Source: Phaeobacter cretensis
Lineage (GTDB): Bacteria > Pseudomonadota > Alphaproteobacteria > Rhodobacterales > Rhodobacteraceae
NCBI RefSeq assembly: GCF_047372505.1
Contig: NZ_JBKBEU010000001.1
Location: 3,100,001 to 3,164,000 of the forward strand
DNA length: 64,000 nucleotides
Direction: 5' to 3'
Shown here: positions 45,140 to 53,993 of the stretch, piece by piece
Layout: every line of letters starts with the position of its first letter
How positions within the stretch are numbered: position 1 is the stretch's first letter
Made by a program: the position numbers and the translations under genes
The notes under the pieces: model-generated
Seen by the model: only the letters and a program-made list of their open reading frames with translations
The model's database searches: none
Told to the model about the DNA's origin: nothing

Positions 45140-46222
45140 ATGCTCTATTGGTTAACCGCGCTGTCGGATGGGGGGGATCTATTCAACCTCTTCCGCTATA
45201 TCACCTTTCGCGCGGGCGGGGCGTTTCTGACGGCGCTTCTGTTTGGGTTCCTGTTTGGGCCGCCCTTGATCAATGTGCTGCGACGCAAGCAGGGCAAAGG
45301 GCAGCCAATCCGTGATGACGGTCCCGAGGGGCATCTGGCCAAGGCGGGGACCCCGACAATGGGCGGCTTGCTGATTGTTGGTGCGCTGGTTACGGCCACA
45401 CTGCTTTGGGCGCGTTTGGACAACCCGTTTGTCTGGCTGGTGTTGTTTGTCACACTGTCTTTTGCATTGATCGGCTTTGCGGATGACTACGCCAAGGTCT
45501 CTAAGCAGAATACCGCCGGTGTTCCGGGTAAACTGCGCCTCGCGCTGGGGATTACCATCGCGGTGATCGCGGCAATCTGGGCATCGGCCTATCATCCGGT
45601 TGAGTTACAGAACCAACTGGCACTGCCGGTGTTCAAGGATACGCTGATCAATCTGGGCCTGTTTTATGTGCCATTCTCGATCTGTGTCATCGTGGGTTCA
45701 GCCAATGCTGTGAACCTGACGGATGGTTTGGACGGGCTGGCGATCATGCCTGTAATGATCGCAACATCTACGCTGGGCGTGATTGCCTATGCGGTCGGGC
45801 GGGTCGATTTTACCGAATATCTGGATGTGCACTACGTGCCTGGAACCGGTGAAATTCTGATCTTTGCGGCGGCGCTGTTTGGCGGCGGCCTTGGGTTCCT
45901 GTGGTATAATGCGCCGCCGGCTGCGGTTTTCATGGGCGACACCGGATCGCTGGCACTGGGCGGGGCATTGGGAGCCATCGCTGTGGTCACCAAACACGAG
46001 CTGGTTCTGGCCATTGTCGGCGGCCTCTTTGTGGTTGAGGCGCTGTCGGTGATTATTCAGGTGCTGTATTTTAAACGCACCGGAAAACGGGTGTTCCTGA
46101 TGGCTCCGATCCATCATCACTACGAGAAAAAAGGCTGGGCCGAGCCGACCATCGTGATCCGTTTCTGGATCATTTCGCTGATCCTCGCGATGATTGGTCT
46201 GGCGACGCTCAAAGTTAGGTAA
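45140..46222 (+). CDS. mraY: Phospho-MurNAc-pentapeptide translocase MraY
   Basis: 360 residues with about ten membrane helices. Family motifs KAGTPTMGGLL, FADDYAKVSKQNTAG (catalytic aspartates), NLTDGLDGLA and MAPIHHHYEKKGWAE. It forms lipid I in the inner membrane. It is followed by a strong terminator, so it is probably the last gene of the first dcw transcription unit. Confidence 0.97.
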   Translation: MLYWLTALSDGGDLFNLFRYITFRAGGAFLTALLFGFLFGPPLINVLRRKQGKGQPIRDDGPEGHLAKAGTPTMGGLLIVGALVTATLLWARLDNPFVWLVLFVTLSFALIGFADDYAKVSKQNTAGVPGKLRLALGITIAVIAAIWASAYHPVELQNQLALPVFKDTLINLGLFYVPFSICVIVGSANAVNLTDGLDGLAIMPVMIATSTLGVIAYAVGRVDFTEYLDVHYVPGTGEILIFAAALFGGGLGFLWYNAPPAAVFMGDTGSLALGGALGAIAVVTKHELVLAIVGGLFVVEALSVIIQVLYFKRTGKRVFLMAPIHHHYEKKGWAEPTIVIRFWIISLILAMIGLATLKVR

Positions 46223-46292
46223 ACCACGCCTAATGGCCGCCACGCGGGAACCTGCGAGGCGTATAGAGCAAGAGTGCTTAGTCTGATTTAGG

Positions 46293-46328
46293 AAACCGCT
46301 TGAGGCAGTGATGTCTCGGGCGGTTTTT
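46293..46328 (+). terminator. Strong terminator after mraY
   Basis: AAACCGCTTGAG/CTCGGGCGGTTT (12 bp, two G-U pairs), ten-base loop, tail TTTTT. It divides the dcw cluster. The remaining 240 bases up to the glsA stop hold a few small hairpins but no recognisable gene. Confidence 0.88.
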
Positions 46329-46567
46329 CGTTGAAGGAAGGCGGCGCCGCCGGATGGGCGGAGTGTCGGATGGCCTTTGCGAGGGACCATGTCCGTCTGT
46401 CGGCCTGTGCGGACTCCGCAGCTGTGAAAGAGCTGGTTTATTTGGGCCGGTCTCCTGATCGTTGTGTTGCAACATCTTGAGAATAGCGTGCGAGATTGAA
46501 TGACCTGTGAGCACTGCGGACGCGGGATACGCAACGCCGGATCTGTTTGGTGACAGCCTTTGACGCG

Positions 46568-47482
46568 TCAGAACACCGACCAATCCATTTCCTGCGCCAG
46601 CCGTTCCATTGCGGCGGTGCCCAGCTTGGAATTGCCGTTGCGATCCAGGCCCGGTGACCAGGCCGCGATGCTGGCCTTGCCTGGAACAATCCCAAGTATA
46701 CCACCACCAACACCGCTCTTTGCCGGTAGACCAACGCGATAGGCAAATTCGCCAGAGCCATCGTAGTGGCCACAGGTCAGCATCAGCGCATTGAGCCGCC
46801 GCACCCGGTCAAGCGAAACCATGTGCGGAAAGGTGTTGGAACCGACAAGGAACCTCCCGGCCTTGGCCAGTTGCTGTGTTGTCAGCTCGGTTGCGCAATG
46901 ATGGAAATATGTTCCGAGCACTTTTTCGGGCGGGTTCTTGAGATTGCCAAACGAGGCCAGGAAATGCGCATGGGCAAAGTTGCGGTGCCCATGTGCGGTT
47001 TCTGAGCGGGCAACATCGGCGTTGATGTGGATATCGTCATCCTCGGCTGCGGCGCGAACAAACCCGAGGAATTCTGCCAGCGCTTCGCGCGGTTCGCGCC
47101 CGGCCAATACCACATCCGTGGTAACGATAGCACCTGCGTTCACAAAGGGATTGCGGGGGCGACCGCGTTCATGTTCCAGCTGAACGATGGAGTTGAAGGC
47201 GGTGCCCGATGGTTCACGCCCGACGCGGCGCCATAACTGATCACCGGCGCGCCCAAGGGCAATCGCGAGCGTGAAAACCTTGGTGATGCTCTGGGCAGAA
47301 AACCGTGTGCTCGCATTGCCTGCACTGAACATATCACCATCTGCGGTGGCGACGGAAATCGCAAACTGGTCTGGCCGCACCTGCCCCAGCTCAGGAATGT
47401 AGCTAGCAACCTTGCCCCAGTCATGGCTGTCGTGCATGTCCCGGCTGATCTGGTCCAATACCTGCTGCAATTTCGCGGACAT
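46568..47482 (-). CDS. glsA: Glutaminase GlsA, inverted inside the dcw cluster
   Basis: 304 residues from MSAKLQQVLDQI, eight bases after AGGGAG; a start 14 codons upstream is less likely. Serine-beta-lactamase-like fold with S65-ITK68 (FSAQSITKVF), EPSGTAFNS, NPFVNAGAI and GLPAKSGVGGGI. It hydrolyses glutamine to glutamate and ammonia. It lies between mraY and murD on the opposite strand; no functional link to cell wall synthesis is evident. Confidence 0.95.
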   Translation of the reverse strand: MSAKLQQVLDQISRDMHDSHDWGKVASYIPELGQVRPDQFAISVATADGDMFSAGNASTRFSAQSITKVFTLAIALGRAGDQLWRRVGREPSGTAFNSIVQLEHERGRPRNPFVNAGAIVTTDVVLAGREPREALAEFLGFVRAAAEDDDIHINADVARSETAHGHRNFAHAHFLASFGNLKNPPEKVLGTYFHHCATELTTQQLAKAGRFLVGSNTFPHMVSLDRVRRLNALMLTCGHYDGSGEFAYRVGLPAKSGVGGGILGIVPGKASIAAWSPGLDRNGNSKLGTAAMERLAQEMDWSVF

Positions 47483-47605
47483 CGAATACTCCCTATTTTG
47501 GGCGCAAGTTTCATTTCTTAGCATCTGTTGTCAACGCAACGGGGCTGGCATTGATCCAATGGATCGGCTAGCGATTTGATCAAAGGTATTGCGGGAGTTT
47601 GGGCG

Positions 47606-48997
47606 ATGATCCCTGTTACAGGATTTACAGGCGCGAGGGTAGCAGTGCTTGGGTTAGGCCGCTCGGGGTTTGCCACTGCGCGGGCGTTGCTCGAAGGCGG
47701 CGCCGAGCCGATCTGCTGGGATGACAACCCGGGCGCACGGGCGCGGGCGGAGGTCGAAGGGTTTACCTGTCGTGACCTGACGAAATCCGGCGCATTTGAT
47801 GATATCGCTTCACTGATCGTCTCGCCGGGTATTCCGCATCTTTACCCGAAACCCAATCCGGTGATCCGCGCGGCGCTGGTCGCAGGTGTTCCGGTGGACA
47901 ATGACATCGGGCTTTTTTTCCGCTCTGTTGCTACGCGTTCCTGGGAGCGGTTTGATCAGGCCCCACGTGTTGTGGCAATCACCGGATCAAATGGCAAATC
48001 CACCACTGTTGCGCTGCTTCACCATATTCTTCAGGAGGCGGGCCGTGAGAGCCAGCTGGCGGGCAACATCGGCCGTGGTGTGCTTGATATTGATCCGCCG
48101 GGATCCGGTGGGATCGTGGTTTTGGAGCTGTCGAGCTATCAGACAGACCTGGCGCGTGCATTAACGCCGGATGTGGCAGTGTTCACCAACCTCAGCCCAG
48201 ATCATCTGGACCGACACGCAGGGATGGGCGGATATTTCGCAGCCAAACGTCGTCTGTTTGCTGAGGGTGGGCCGGACCGTGCGATTATTGGCGTTGATGA
48301 GGACGAGGGGTTGTATCTGGCCGGACAGGTATCAGAAGCAGCAAGTGATGACCGGGTCATACGGATCTCTGTGCAACAAAAACTTACCGGACCGGGTTGG
48401 CAGGTGTTCGCCCGCAAGGGGTTTTTGAGTGAATACCGCAAAGGGCGGCAGGCGGCCTCGATCGATCTACGCCAGATGCAGGGGCTGCCTGGAGCGCATA
48501 ACCATCAAAATGCCTGTGCTGCATATGCCGCAGCGCGTGCGCTGGGGTTGGCTCCGCGTCTGATAGAGGATGCGCTGGCCAGCTATCCCGGTTTGCCTCA
48601 TCGCAGCCAAACCATTCGCACGGTGGCGGGGGTGCGGTTTGTCAACGACAGCAAGGCCACCAATCTGGACAGCGCGGCGAAAGCGCTGAGTGCCTTTGAA
48701 AATATCCGCTGGATCTGCGGCGGGTTGGAAAAAGATGGCGGTTTGGAGGCTTTGCGCGGTCAGACGAGTAAAGTTCGCAAAGCGTATGTCATTGGCCGCG
48801 AGGCGGCGTCATTCGCCATGCAACTGGATGTGGAGGCTGAGGTCTGTGTAACCATGTCAGAGGCTGTGGCGCGGGCAACGGAAGATGCAGAGGCGGGGGA
48901 TACCGTTCTGCTGGCTCCAGCAGCGGCCAGTTTTGACCAATACGATAACTTCGAGCAGCGCGGCGAAGATTTCATCGCCGAGGTTGCAAAACTATAG
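47606..48997 (+). CDS. murD: UDP-MurNAc-L-Ala:D-Glu ligase MurD
   Basis: 463 residues from ATG 47606 (GGGAG upstream); an ATG ten codons earlier is possible. N-terminal Rossmann GARVAVLGLGRSGFATARAL, ATP loop ITGSNGKSTTVALL, LELSSYQTD, FTNLSPDHLDRH and FVNDSKATNLDSAAKAL. It adds D-glutamate. It begins 123 bases from the glsA start in divergent orientation and must use its own promoter in that gap. Confidence 0.95.
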   Translation: MIPVTGFTGARVAVLGLGRSGFATARALLEGGAEPICWDDNPGARARAEVEGFTCRDLTKSGAFDDIASLIVSPGIPHLYPKPNPVIRAALVAGVPVDNDIGLFFRSVATRSWERFDQAPRVVAITGSNGKSTTVALLHHILQEAGRESQLAGNIGRGVLDIDPPGSGGIVVLELSSYQTDLARALTPDVAVFTNLSPDHLDRHAGMGGYFAAKRRLFAEGGPDRAIIGVDEDEGLYLAGQVSEAASDDRVIRISVQQKLTGPGWQVFARKGFLSEYRKGRQAASIDLRQMQGLPGAHNHQNACAAYAAARALGLAPRLIEDALASYPGLPHRSQTIRTVAGVRFVNDSKATNLDSAAKALSAFENIRWICGGLEKDGGLEALRGQTSKVRKAYVIGREAASFAMQLDVEAEVCVTMSEAVARATEDAEAGDTVLLAPAAASFDQYDNFEQRGEDFIAEVAKL

Positions 48998-49035
48998 GGC
49001 TGAGGCTCTGGCGAGCATAAGCAGAAAGATATCCA

Positions 49036-49383
49036 ATGACAGAGACTGTGACGGCAGAGCAAAAGAACACCGTGATGCTGGCCTTTCAGGTCATTCCACG
49101 CCTGCGCGATGGCAATAATTTTGAAGTCGTGGACAAGGCGATTGATGTGGTGAAGGCGTCGGGCCTGCCCTTTCAGGTGGGCGCGATGGAGACCACGATA
49201 AAGGGTGAACTTGACCGGCTTCTGGATATTGTGAAGCAGGCCGAGAAGGCTTGCCTGGAGGCTGGGGCGGTGGAGGTGATCACAAACATCAAGATCCATA
49301 CGACCACACCGGAGGCGCATGATACGTTCTGCACCTATACTCGCGGCGTAACACCGGCCAACAAAATGTTCATCGACAGCTGA
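49036..49383 (+). CDS. Thiamine-binding-domain protein (MTH1187/UPF0045 family)
   Basis: 115 residues, one ferredoxin-like domain: VMLAFQVIPRLRDGNNFEVVDKAIDVVKASGLPFQVGAMETTIKGELDRLL and VITNIKIHTTT. The family (Thiamine_BP, related to YkoF) binds thiamin or HMP, probably in the cytoplasm. It follows murD by 38 bases in the same direction and may be co-transcribed. Exact ligand and role here are unknown. Confidence 0.85.
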   Translation: MTETVTAEQKNTVMLAFQVIPRLRDGNNFEVVDKAIDVVKASGLPFQVGAMETTIKGELDRLLDIVKQAEKACLEAGAVEVITNIKIHTTTPEAHDTFCTYTRGVTPANKMFIDS

Positions 49384-49425
49384 TGGAAGGGCTGTGAGAG
49401 CGGCTTCTGTGTCGCCTGACGTCGT

Positions 49426-49869
49426 TCAAGCTTCTTCAGGTACCGCGCGGCGTTCAGCCAGGATCTTGAAATAGCCGGGCAACAGCTGTTGCAACCGGTT
49501 GTATCCTGCCGGGGTTAGTGCGATTTCCTTGGATCTGCCGTCACTTTTGCTTGATGAAATCTGCACCAGACCGTCGGTCTGAAGCGATTGTAGCGTGCGG
49601 GTCAGCACAGGTTTCGAGACATCAATCCGCTGTGCAATCTCATTTGGTTTCAGTGATTGGCGGTCAAGTTCCCGGTCGATCACTATCAACACAAGAAACC
49701 TCAGCTGCGACAGTTTATGGCTGGCGAAATAGGTCTCTAGCCTGCGGATCAACAGGCTGGCCTGGCGCATCATCACGAGCGTGTCAGTGATATGATCGGG
49801 GTCGCCGCCATGGGCGTCGGCATAACCTGCGACCATCTTCTGGGATGGCAATTCCTTGAGGAAAAACAT
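49426..49869 (-). CDS. MarR-family transcriptional regulator
   Basis: 147 residues from MFFLKELPSQKM; the longer upstream frame overlaps the neighbouring gene. Winged helix: QSLKPNEIAQRIDVSKPVLTRTLQSLQTDGLVQISSSKSDGRSKEIALTPAG. It is the second gene of a pair with an antibiotic-biosynthesis-type monooxygenase, starting four bases after it, and a perfect palindrome precedes the pair, so autoregulation is likely. Confidence 0.88.
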   Translation of the reverse strand: MFFLKELPSQKMVAGYADAHGGDPDHITDTLVMMRQASLLIRRLETYFASHKLSQLRFLVLIVIDRELDRQSLKPNEIAQRIDVSKPVLTRTLQSLQTDGLVQISSSKSDGRSKEIALTPAGYNRLQQLLPGYFKILAERRAVPEEA

Positions 49870-49873
49870 CTGA

Positions 49874-50167
49874 TCAGGCCAGAGCAGCCATCTTGTGGAT
49901 CTCCACAGGTGAAGCCAGCCAGTTTTGGTATTTGGCAAAGATCGGCTTGATGTAGTCCTTCTCATAGTGGGCGGCGAGAGCAGCGTCGTTGCTCCATTCT
50001 TCGTCAAGATAAAAGCAATCGCCCTCGCGCCCCTCCAGCAGGTTGAATTTCAGGCATCCTGCCTCGGCGCGGGTGGGCGCGAGAATACCCATAAGACTTT
50101 CGCGGACGTCCTGCATGTGTTCGGGCTTGGGGGTGATTTTGGCGATCAGCTGAAAATGGGATGTCAT
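49874..50167 (-). CDS. Antibiotic-biosynthesis monooxygenase (ABM) domain protein
   Basis: 97 residues from MTSHFQLIAKITPKP, chosen because GGAGA lies the right distance before it; an ATG four codons upstream overlaps that site. The ABM dimeric ferredoxin-like fold is seen in TRAEAGCLKFNLLEGREGDCFYLDEEWSNDAALAAHYEKDYI. Related to YgiN-type quinol monooxygenases; the substrate is unknown. Operon with the MarR regulator. Confidence 0.87.
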   Translation of the reverse strand: MTSHFQLIAKITPKPEHMQDVRESLMGILAPTRAEAGCLKFNLLEGREGDCFYLDEEWSNDAALAAHYEKDYIKPIFAKYQNWLASPVEIHKMAALA

Positions 50168-50182
50168 GAAATTCTCCATTGT

Positions 50183-50196
50183 GTTATCATGATAAC
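50183..50196. promoter_or_regulatory. Perfect palindrome, probable MarR operator
   Basis: GTTATCATGATAAC is a perfect 14-base inverted repeat 16 bases before the monooxygenase start. Its size and A/T-rich arms fit MarR-type sites. Confidence 0.65.
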
Positions 50197-50256
50197 TAAA
50201 TGGGATGAGATCGCTGCTATTTCAAGATCAACCATCAGAAACATGATCTCTAGAGC

Positions 50257-51438
50257 CTAGCCGTGCCCGGCGATAGCATTGCCCGCAGCGACGCCGGAGG
50301 CCCATGCCCATTGGAAATTATAGCCACCCAGCCAGCCAGTTACATCCACGGCTTCGCCAATCACGTATAGGCCCGGGGTCATTTTGGCTTCCATCGTTTT
50401 GGAAGACAAAGAATCGGTGTCGATGCCACCCAACGTCACCTCGGCGGTACGGTAGCCCTCAGTACCGGATGGGGTTAGCGACCAGTTTTCCAGGTGGTCG
50501 CAAAGATCGCGCAGTGCTGCATCCGATTGATCTGCAAGGCGTCCCTTCGATCCAAGTTCCGGGGCGAGGAACTCCACCAATCGACCGGGCAGGTGGCGGG
50601 CCAGTTCAGTTGTCAGATCCTTGCGCCCTCCGGCCTGGCGTTGATCGCGCAATAGATCGAACAACGGTGTTTCCGGAATCAGGTTGACACTGATCGGCTC
50701 ACCTTCACGCCAGTAAGACGACAGCTGCAACACCGAGGGGCCGGAGAGGCCGCGGTGGGTGAACAACAGCGCTTCGTCAAAACTGGTGCGCGCATTAGAT
50801 AGACGTGCAGGCAGTGCAACACCTGCCAAGGGCTTGAAGCGCTCATCAGAGAAGGTGAAGGGAACCAGAGCGGGACGGGTTTCTGTTATCGGCAGGTCAA
50901 ATTGACGGGCCAGATCATAGGCGAGGCCGGTTGCCCCCATCTTGGGGATGGATTTGCCACCGGTGGCGATCACCAGATTGCCCGCATCAATCGTTCTGAT
51001 CTTGCCGTCACGTATAGTCGAAATGCGGTAGCCATCTGCGGTCTTCTCGACCGCGCTGACGCTGGTTTGCAGCCACAGTTCAGCGCCTGCCGCCTGCATT
51101 TCCTGCACCAGCATAGCGACAATCTGTTTGGCTGATCCATCACAGAACAGTTGTCCAAGGGTCTTTTCGTGCCAAGCGATGCCATGACGATCAACCAGTT
51201 CGATGAAGTCCCATTGAGTGTAGCGCGCCATCGCGGATTTGCAGAAATGGGGGTTTTGCGACAGGTAGTTTTCTGGGCTTGCGTACATATTGGTGAAATT
51301 GCAGCGGCCACCGCCGGAAATGCGGATCTTTTCACCTGGTGCCTTGGCGTGATCTATCACCAGTGTGCTGGCGCCCGAACGGGTTGCGCACATCATGCCA
51401 GCAGCACCGGCACCAAGGATAACGGTTTCATAAGTCAT
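50257..51438 (-). CDS. HI0933/BaiN-family flavoprotein
   Basis: 393 residues from MTYETVILGAGAAGMMC; the longer frame upstream reaches into the ftsW leader. FAD motif GAGAAGMM, the family signature KIRISGGGRCNFTNM, VIATGGKSIPKMGATG and the C-terminal GEAVDVTGWLGGYNFQWAWASG. An NAD(P)/FAD-dependent oxidoreductase of unknown substrate. Divergent from ftsW. Confidence 0.87.
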   Translation of the reverse strand: MTYETVILGAGAAGMMCATRSGASTLVIDHAKAPGEKIRISGGGRCNFTNMYASPENYLSQNPHFCKSAMARYTQWDFIELVDRHGIAWHEKTLGQLFCDGSAKQIVAMLVQEMQAAGAELWLQTSVSAVEKTADGYRISTIRDGKIRTIDAGNLVIATGGKSIPKMGATGLAYDLARQFDLPITETRPALVPFTFSDERFKPLAGVALPARLSNARTSFDEALLFTHRGLSGPSVLQLSSYWREGEPISVNLIPETPLFDLLRDQRQAGGRKDLTTELARHLPGRLVEFLAPELGSKGRLADQSDAALRDLCDHLENWSLTPSGTEGYRTAEVTLGGIDTDSLSSKTMEAKMTPGLYVIGEAVDVTGWLGGYNFQWAWASGVAAGNAIAGHG

Positions 51439-51570
51439 GCCCGGCCATAGGCGCGGATAACCGCCAAAGGCAAGAGGAAGAGGCTGGTCTGATGCAAAGT
51501 TTCCGGTTACTGTTTGCCCAACGATCCCGAAAACGGGACGGATCACGAGGCAGATAGTGGCGGTTTATCC

Positions 51571-52749
51571 ATGACTGAAATGGTCTATGGCGCGCTCCCC
51601 GTACAATCGGGCGAGCCGATCCTACCTAAATGGTGGCGGACTTTGGACAAGTGGACGATGTCCTGCGTTCTGATGCTGTTTGTCATTGGGCTTTTGCTTG
51701 GTTTGGCGGCGTCAGTTCCGCTGGCAGAGCGCAACGGTTTTGACAATTTTCACTATGTAGAGCGGCAGGCGGTGTTTGGCATCACAGCACTTGTGGCCAT
51801 GGTGATTACGTCGATGATGTCGCCGACGCTTGTGCGACGGCTGGCTGTCATCGGGTTCATTTGCGCCTTTGTAGCGCTGGCATTGCTGCCGGTTTTTGGC
51901 ACTGATTTCGGTAAGGGTGCGACACGCTGGTATTCGCTTGGATTTGCCTCGCTGCAGCCATCTGAATTCCTGAAGCCGGGTTTTATCGTTGTGGCCGCCT
52001 GGATGATTGCGGCCAGCCAGCAAATCAACGGTCCTCCGGGCACGCTGATGTCTTTTGGTCTCTGCGTTACTGTGGTGTTGATGCTGGTGATGCAGCCTGA
52101 CTTCGGTCAGGCGTGTTTGGTTTTGTTTGGCTGGGGAGTGATGTATTTCGTCGCTGGCGCGCCGATGCTGCTACTGGTGATCATGGCGGCGGTTGTTGTG
52201 ATGGGCGGGGTTGTCGCCTATTCCAATTCGGAACATTTTGCCCGCCGTATCGATGGATTCTTGAACCCGGAAGTCGATCCGACCACCCAGATGGGCTATG
52301 CCACTAACGCAATTCGCGAAGGTGGATTGTTCGGCGTTGGTGTCGGCGAGGGCGAGGTGAAATGGTCGCTCCCAGATGCCCATACGGATTTCATCATTGC
52401 TGTCGCGGCTGAGGAATACGGGCTGGTGCTCGTGGTGATCCTCATCCTTCTGTATACGGCCGTTGTTGCACGTACATTGTTCCGCCTGATGCGGGAACGG
52501 GACACGTTTATTCGGCTTGCGGGCACCGGTCTGGTTTGCACCTTCGGAGTACAGGCGATGATTAATATGGGCGTAGCCGTCCGTCTGTTGCCTGCCAAAG
52601 GCATGACGCTGCCCTTTGTCAGCTATGGTGGCTCTTCATTGATTGCGGGCGGGATTGCTGTTGGTATGTTACTGGCGTTTTCCCGAGCGCGTCCTCAGGG
52701 TGAGATCGCTGATTTCCTGCGTGGGCATGGTCAGACGCGCGGGCACTAG
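51571..52749 (+). CDS. ftsW: Septal peptidoglycan polymerase FtsW
   Basis: 392 residues from ATG 51571; an in-frame ATG 19 codons upstream is possible. SEDS protein with about ten membrane helices; YSLGFASLQPSEFLKPG, NAIREGGLFGVGVGEGEVKWSLPDAHTDFIIAVAAEEYGL and LPFVSYGGSSLIAGGIAVGMLL are diagnostic, with the catalytic aspartate expected in the PDAHTDF loop. It polymerises septal glycan together with FtsI. Confidence 0.94.
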   Translation: MTEMVYGALPVQSGEPILPKWWRTLDKWTMSCVLMLFVIGLLLGLAASVPLAERNGFDNFHYVERQAVFGITALVAMVITSMMSPTLVRRLAVIGFICAFVALALLPVFGTDFGKGATRWYSLGFASLQPSEFLKPGFIVVAAWMIAASQQINGPPGTLMSFGLCVTVVLMLVMQPDFGQACLVLFGWGVMYFVAGAPMLLLVIMAAVVVMGGVVAYSNSEHFARRIDGFLNPEVDPTTQMGYATNAIREGGLFGVGVGEGEVKWSLPDAHTDFIIAVAAEEYGLVLVVILILLYTAVVARTLFRLMRERDTFIRLAGTGLVCTFGVQAMINMGVAVRLLPAKGMTLPFVSYGGSSLIAGGIAVGMLLAFSRARPQGEIADFLRGHGQTRGH

Positions 52750-52898
52750 CCAAGCGTCGTGGCCAGCCCTAGGCGGGGCCCGGCCAAGGTAGGATCAGCC
52801 AGAACTGGACCGCTGGGGGCATAACCGGGCAATATGGATGAGACCCGGCGCATGTGGCCGCCGGGTGAGACAAGCAGAGCTAGAAAGACCAAGACACG

Positions 52899-53993
52899 AT
52901 GGCGCAGAAATTGCTCTTGATGGCAGCGGGGGGCACAGGCGGCCACATGTTTCCGGCCCAGGCCCTTGCTGAGGCGATGCTGCGGCGCGGCTGGCGGGTG
53001 AAGCTCTCCACAGATGCACGCGGCGTGCGCTATACCGGCGGCTACCCACACACGACCGAGATTACTGAAGTAAGCTCGGCCACATTTGCCCGTGGTGGGA
53101 TAATGGCGAAGGCCATGGTTGCCCCCAAGATTGCGATGGGTGTCCTGAACATGGCTGGGCAAATGCGGCGGGATCGCCCGGATGTGGTGATTGGTTTTGG
53201 TGGCTACCCATCTATCCCGGCATTGGCTGCCGCGCATCTGCTGAAATTGCCACGGATGATCCACGAACAAAATGGCGTGTTGGGCCGAGTGAACCAGATC
53301 TTTGCCACCCGCGTCGCGCAGGTCGCCTGTGGTGCTTGGCCAACTGATCTGCCGGACGGTGCCAATGGTATTCATGTTGGGAATCCGGTGCGTGGCTCGG
53401 TGCTGGAACGGGCCGGTGCCGGTTATATCCCTCCCGGCGACTATCCGATGTCCATCCTCGTGATGGGTGGCAGTCAGGGCGCGCGGATCCTATCCGATGT
53501 GGTGCCCATAGCCATTGCCGCCCTGCCAGAAGCTTTGCGCAGCCGGTTGCGTATCTCGCATCAGGCCCGCGATGAAGACGGCGCGCGGGTTGCCCAGTTT
53601 TATGCAGAACATGGCATTGCGGCTGATGTCCAGCCGTTTTTCAACGATGTTCCGGCCCGCATGTCAGAGGCACAATTGGTGATCTCCCGGTCGGGTGCCT
53701 CATCAGTGGCGGATATCTCTGTCATAGGCCGGCCTTCCATTCTGGTGCCCTTTGCGGCGGCGGCTGGTGATCATCAAACTGCAAATGCCAGAGCTTTGGT
53801 CGCTGCTGGCGGTGCGATCCTGATCCCAGAAAGCGCCCTTGACGTTTCCGCGCTGACAGAGCAAATGAACGCGGTTCTCAGCAATCCCGACGGTGCAACA
53901 CAGATGTCGCGGGCCGCCTTGCAGGCAGGTGTTCCCGATGCAACCGAACGGCTCATGGGGCTTGTTGAACAGTTATCCGAGGAAAGAACGTAA
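52899..53993 (+). CDS. murG: Lipid II synthase MurG
   Basis: 364 residues. GT-B fold: N-terminal AAGGTGGHMFPAQALAE, VIGFGGYPSIPALAAAHL, HEQNGVLGRVN; C-terminal MGGSQGARILSDV, SRSGASSVADISVIGRPSILVPFAAAAGDHQ. It adds GlcNAc to lipid I on the cytoplasmic membrane face. The end overlaps murC by one base. Confidence 0.96.
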   Translation: MAQKLLLMAAGGTGGHMFPAQALAEAMLRRGWRVKLSTDARGVRYTGGYPHTTEITEVSSATFARGGIMAKAMVAPKIAMGVLNMAGQMRRDRPDVVIGFGGYPSIPALAAAHLLKLPRMIHEQNGVLGRVNQIFATRVAQVACGAWPTDLPDGANGIHVGNPVRGSVLERAGAGYIPPGDYPMSILVMGGSQGARILSDVVPIAIAALPEALRSRLRISHQARDEDGARVAQFYAEHGIAADVQPFFNDVPARMSEAQLVISRSGASSVADISVIGRPSILVPFAAAAGDHQTANARALVAAGGAILIPESALDVSALTEQMNAVLSNPDGATQMSRAALQAGVPDATERLMGLVEQLSEERT

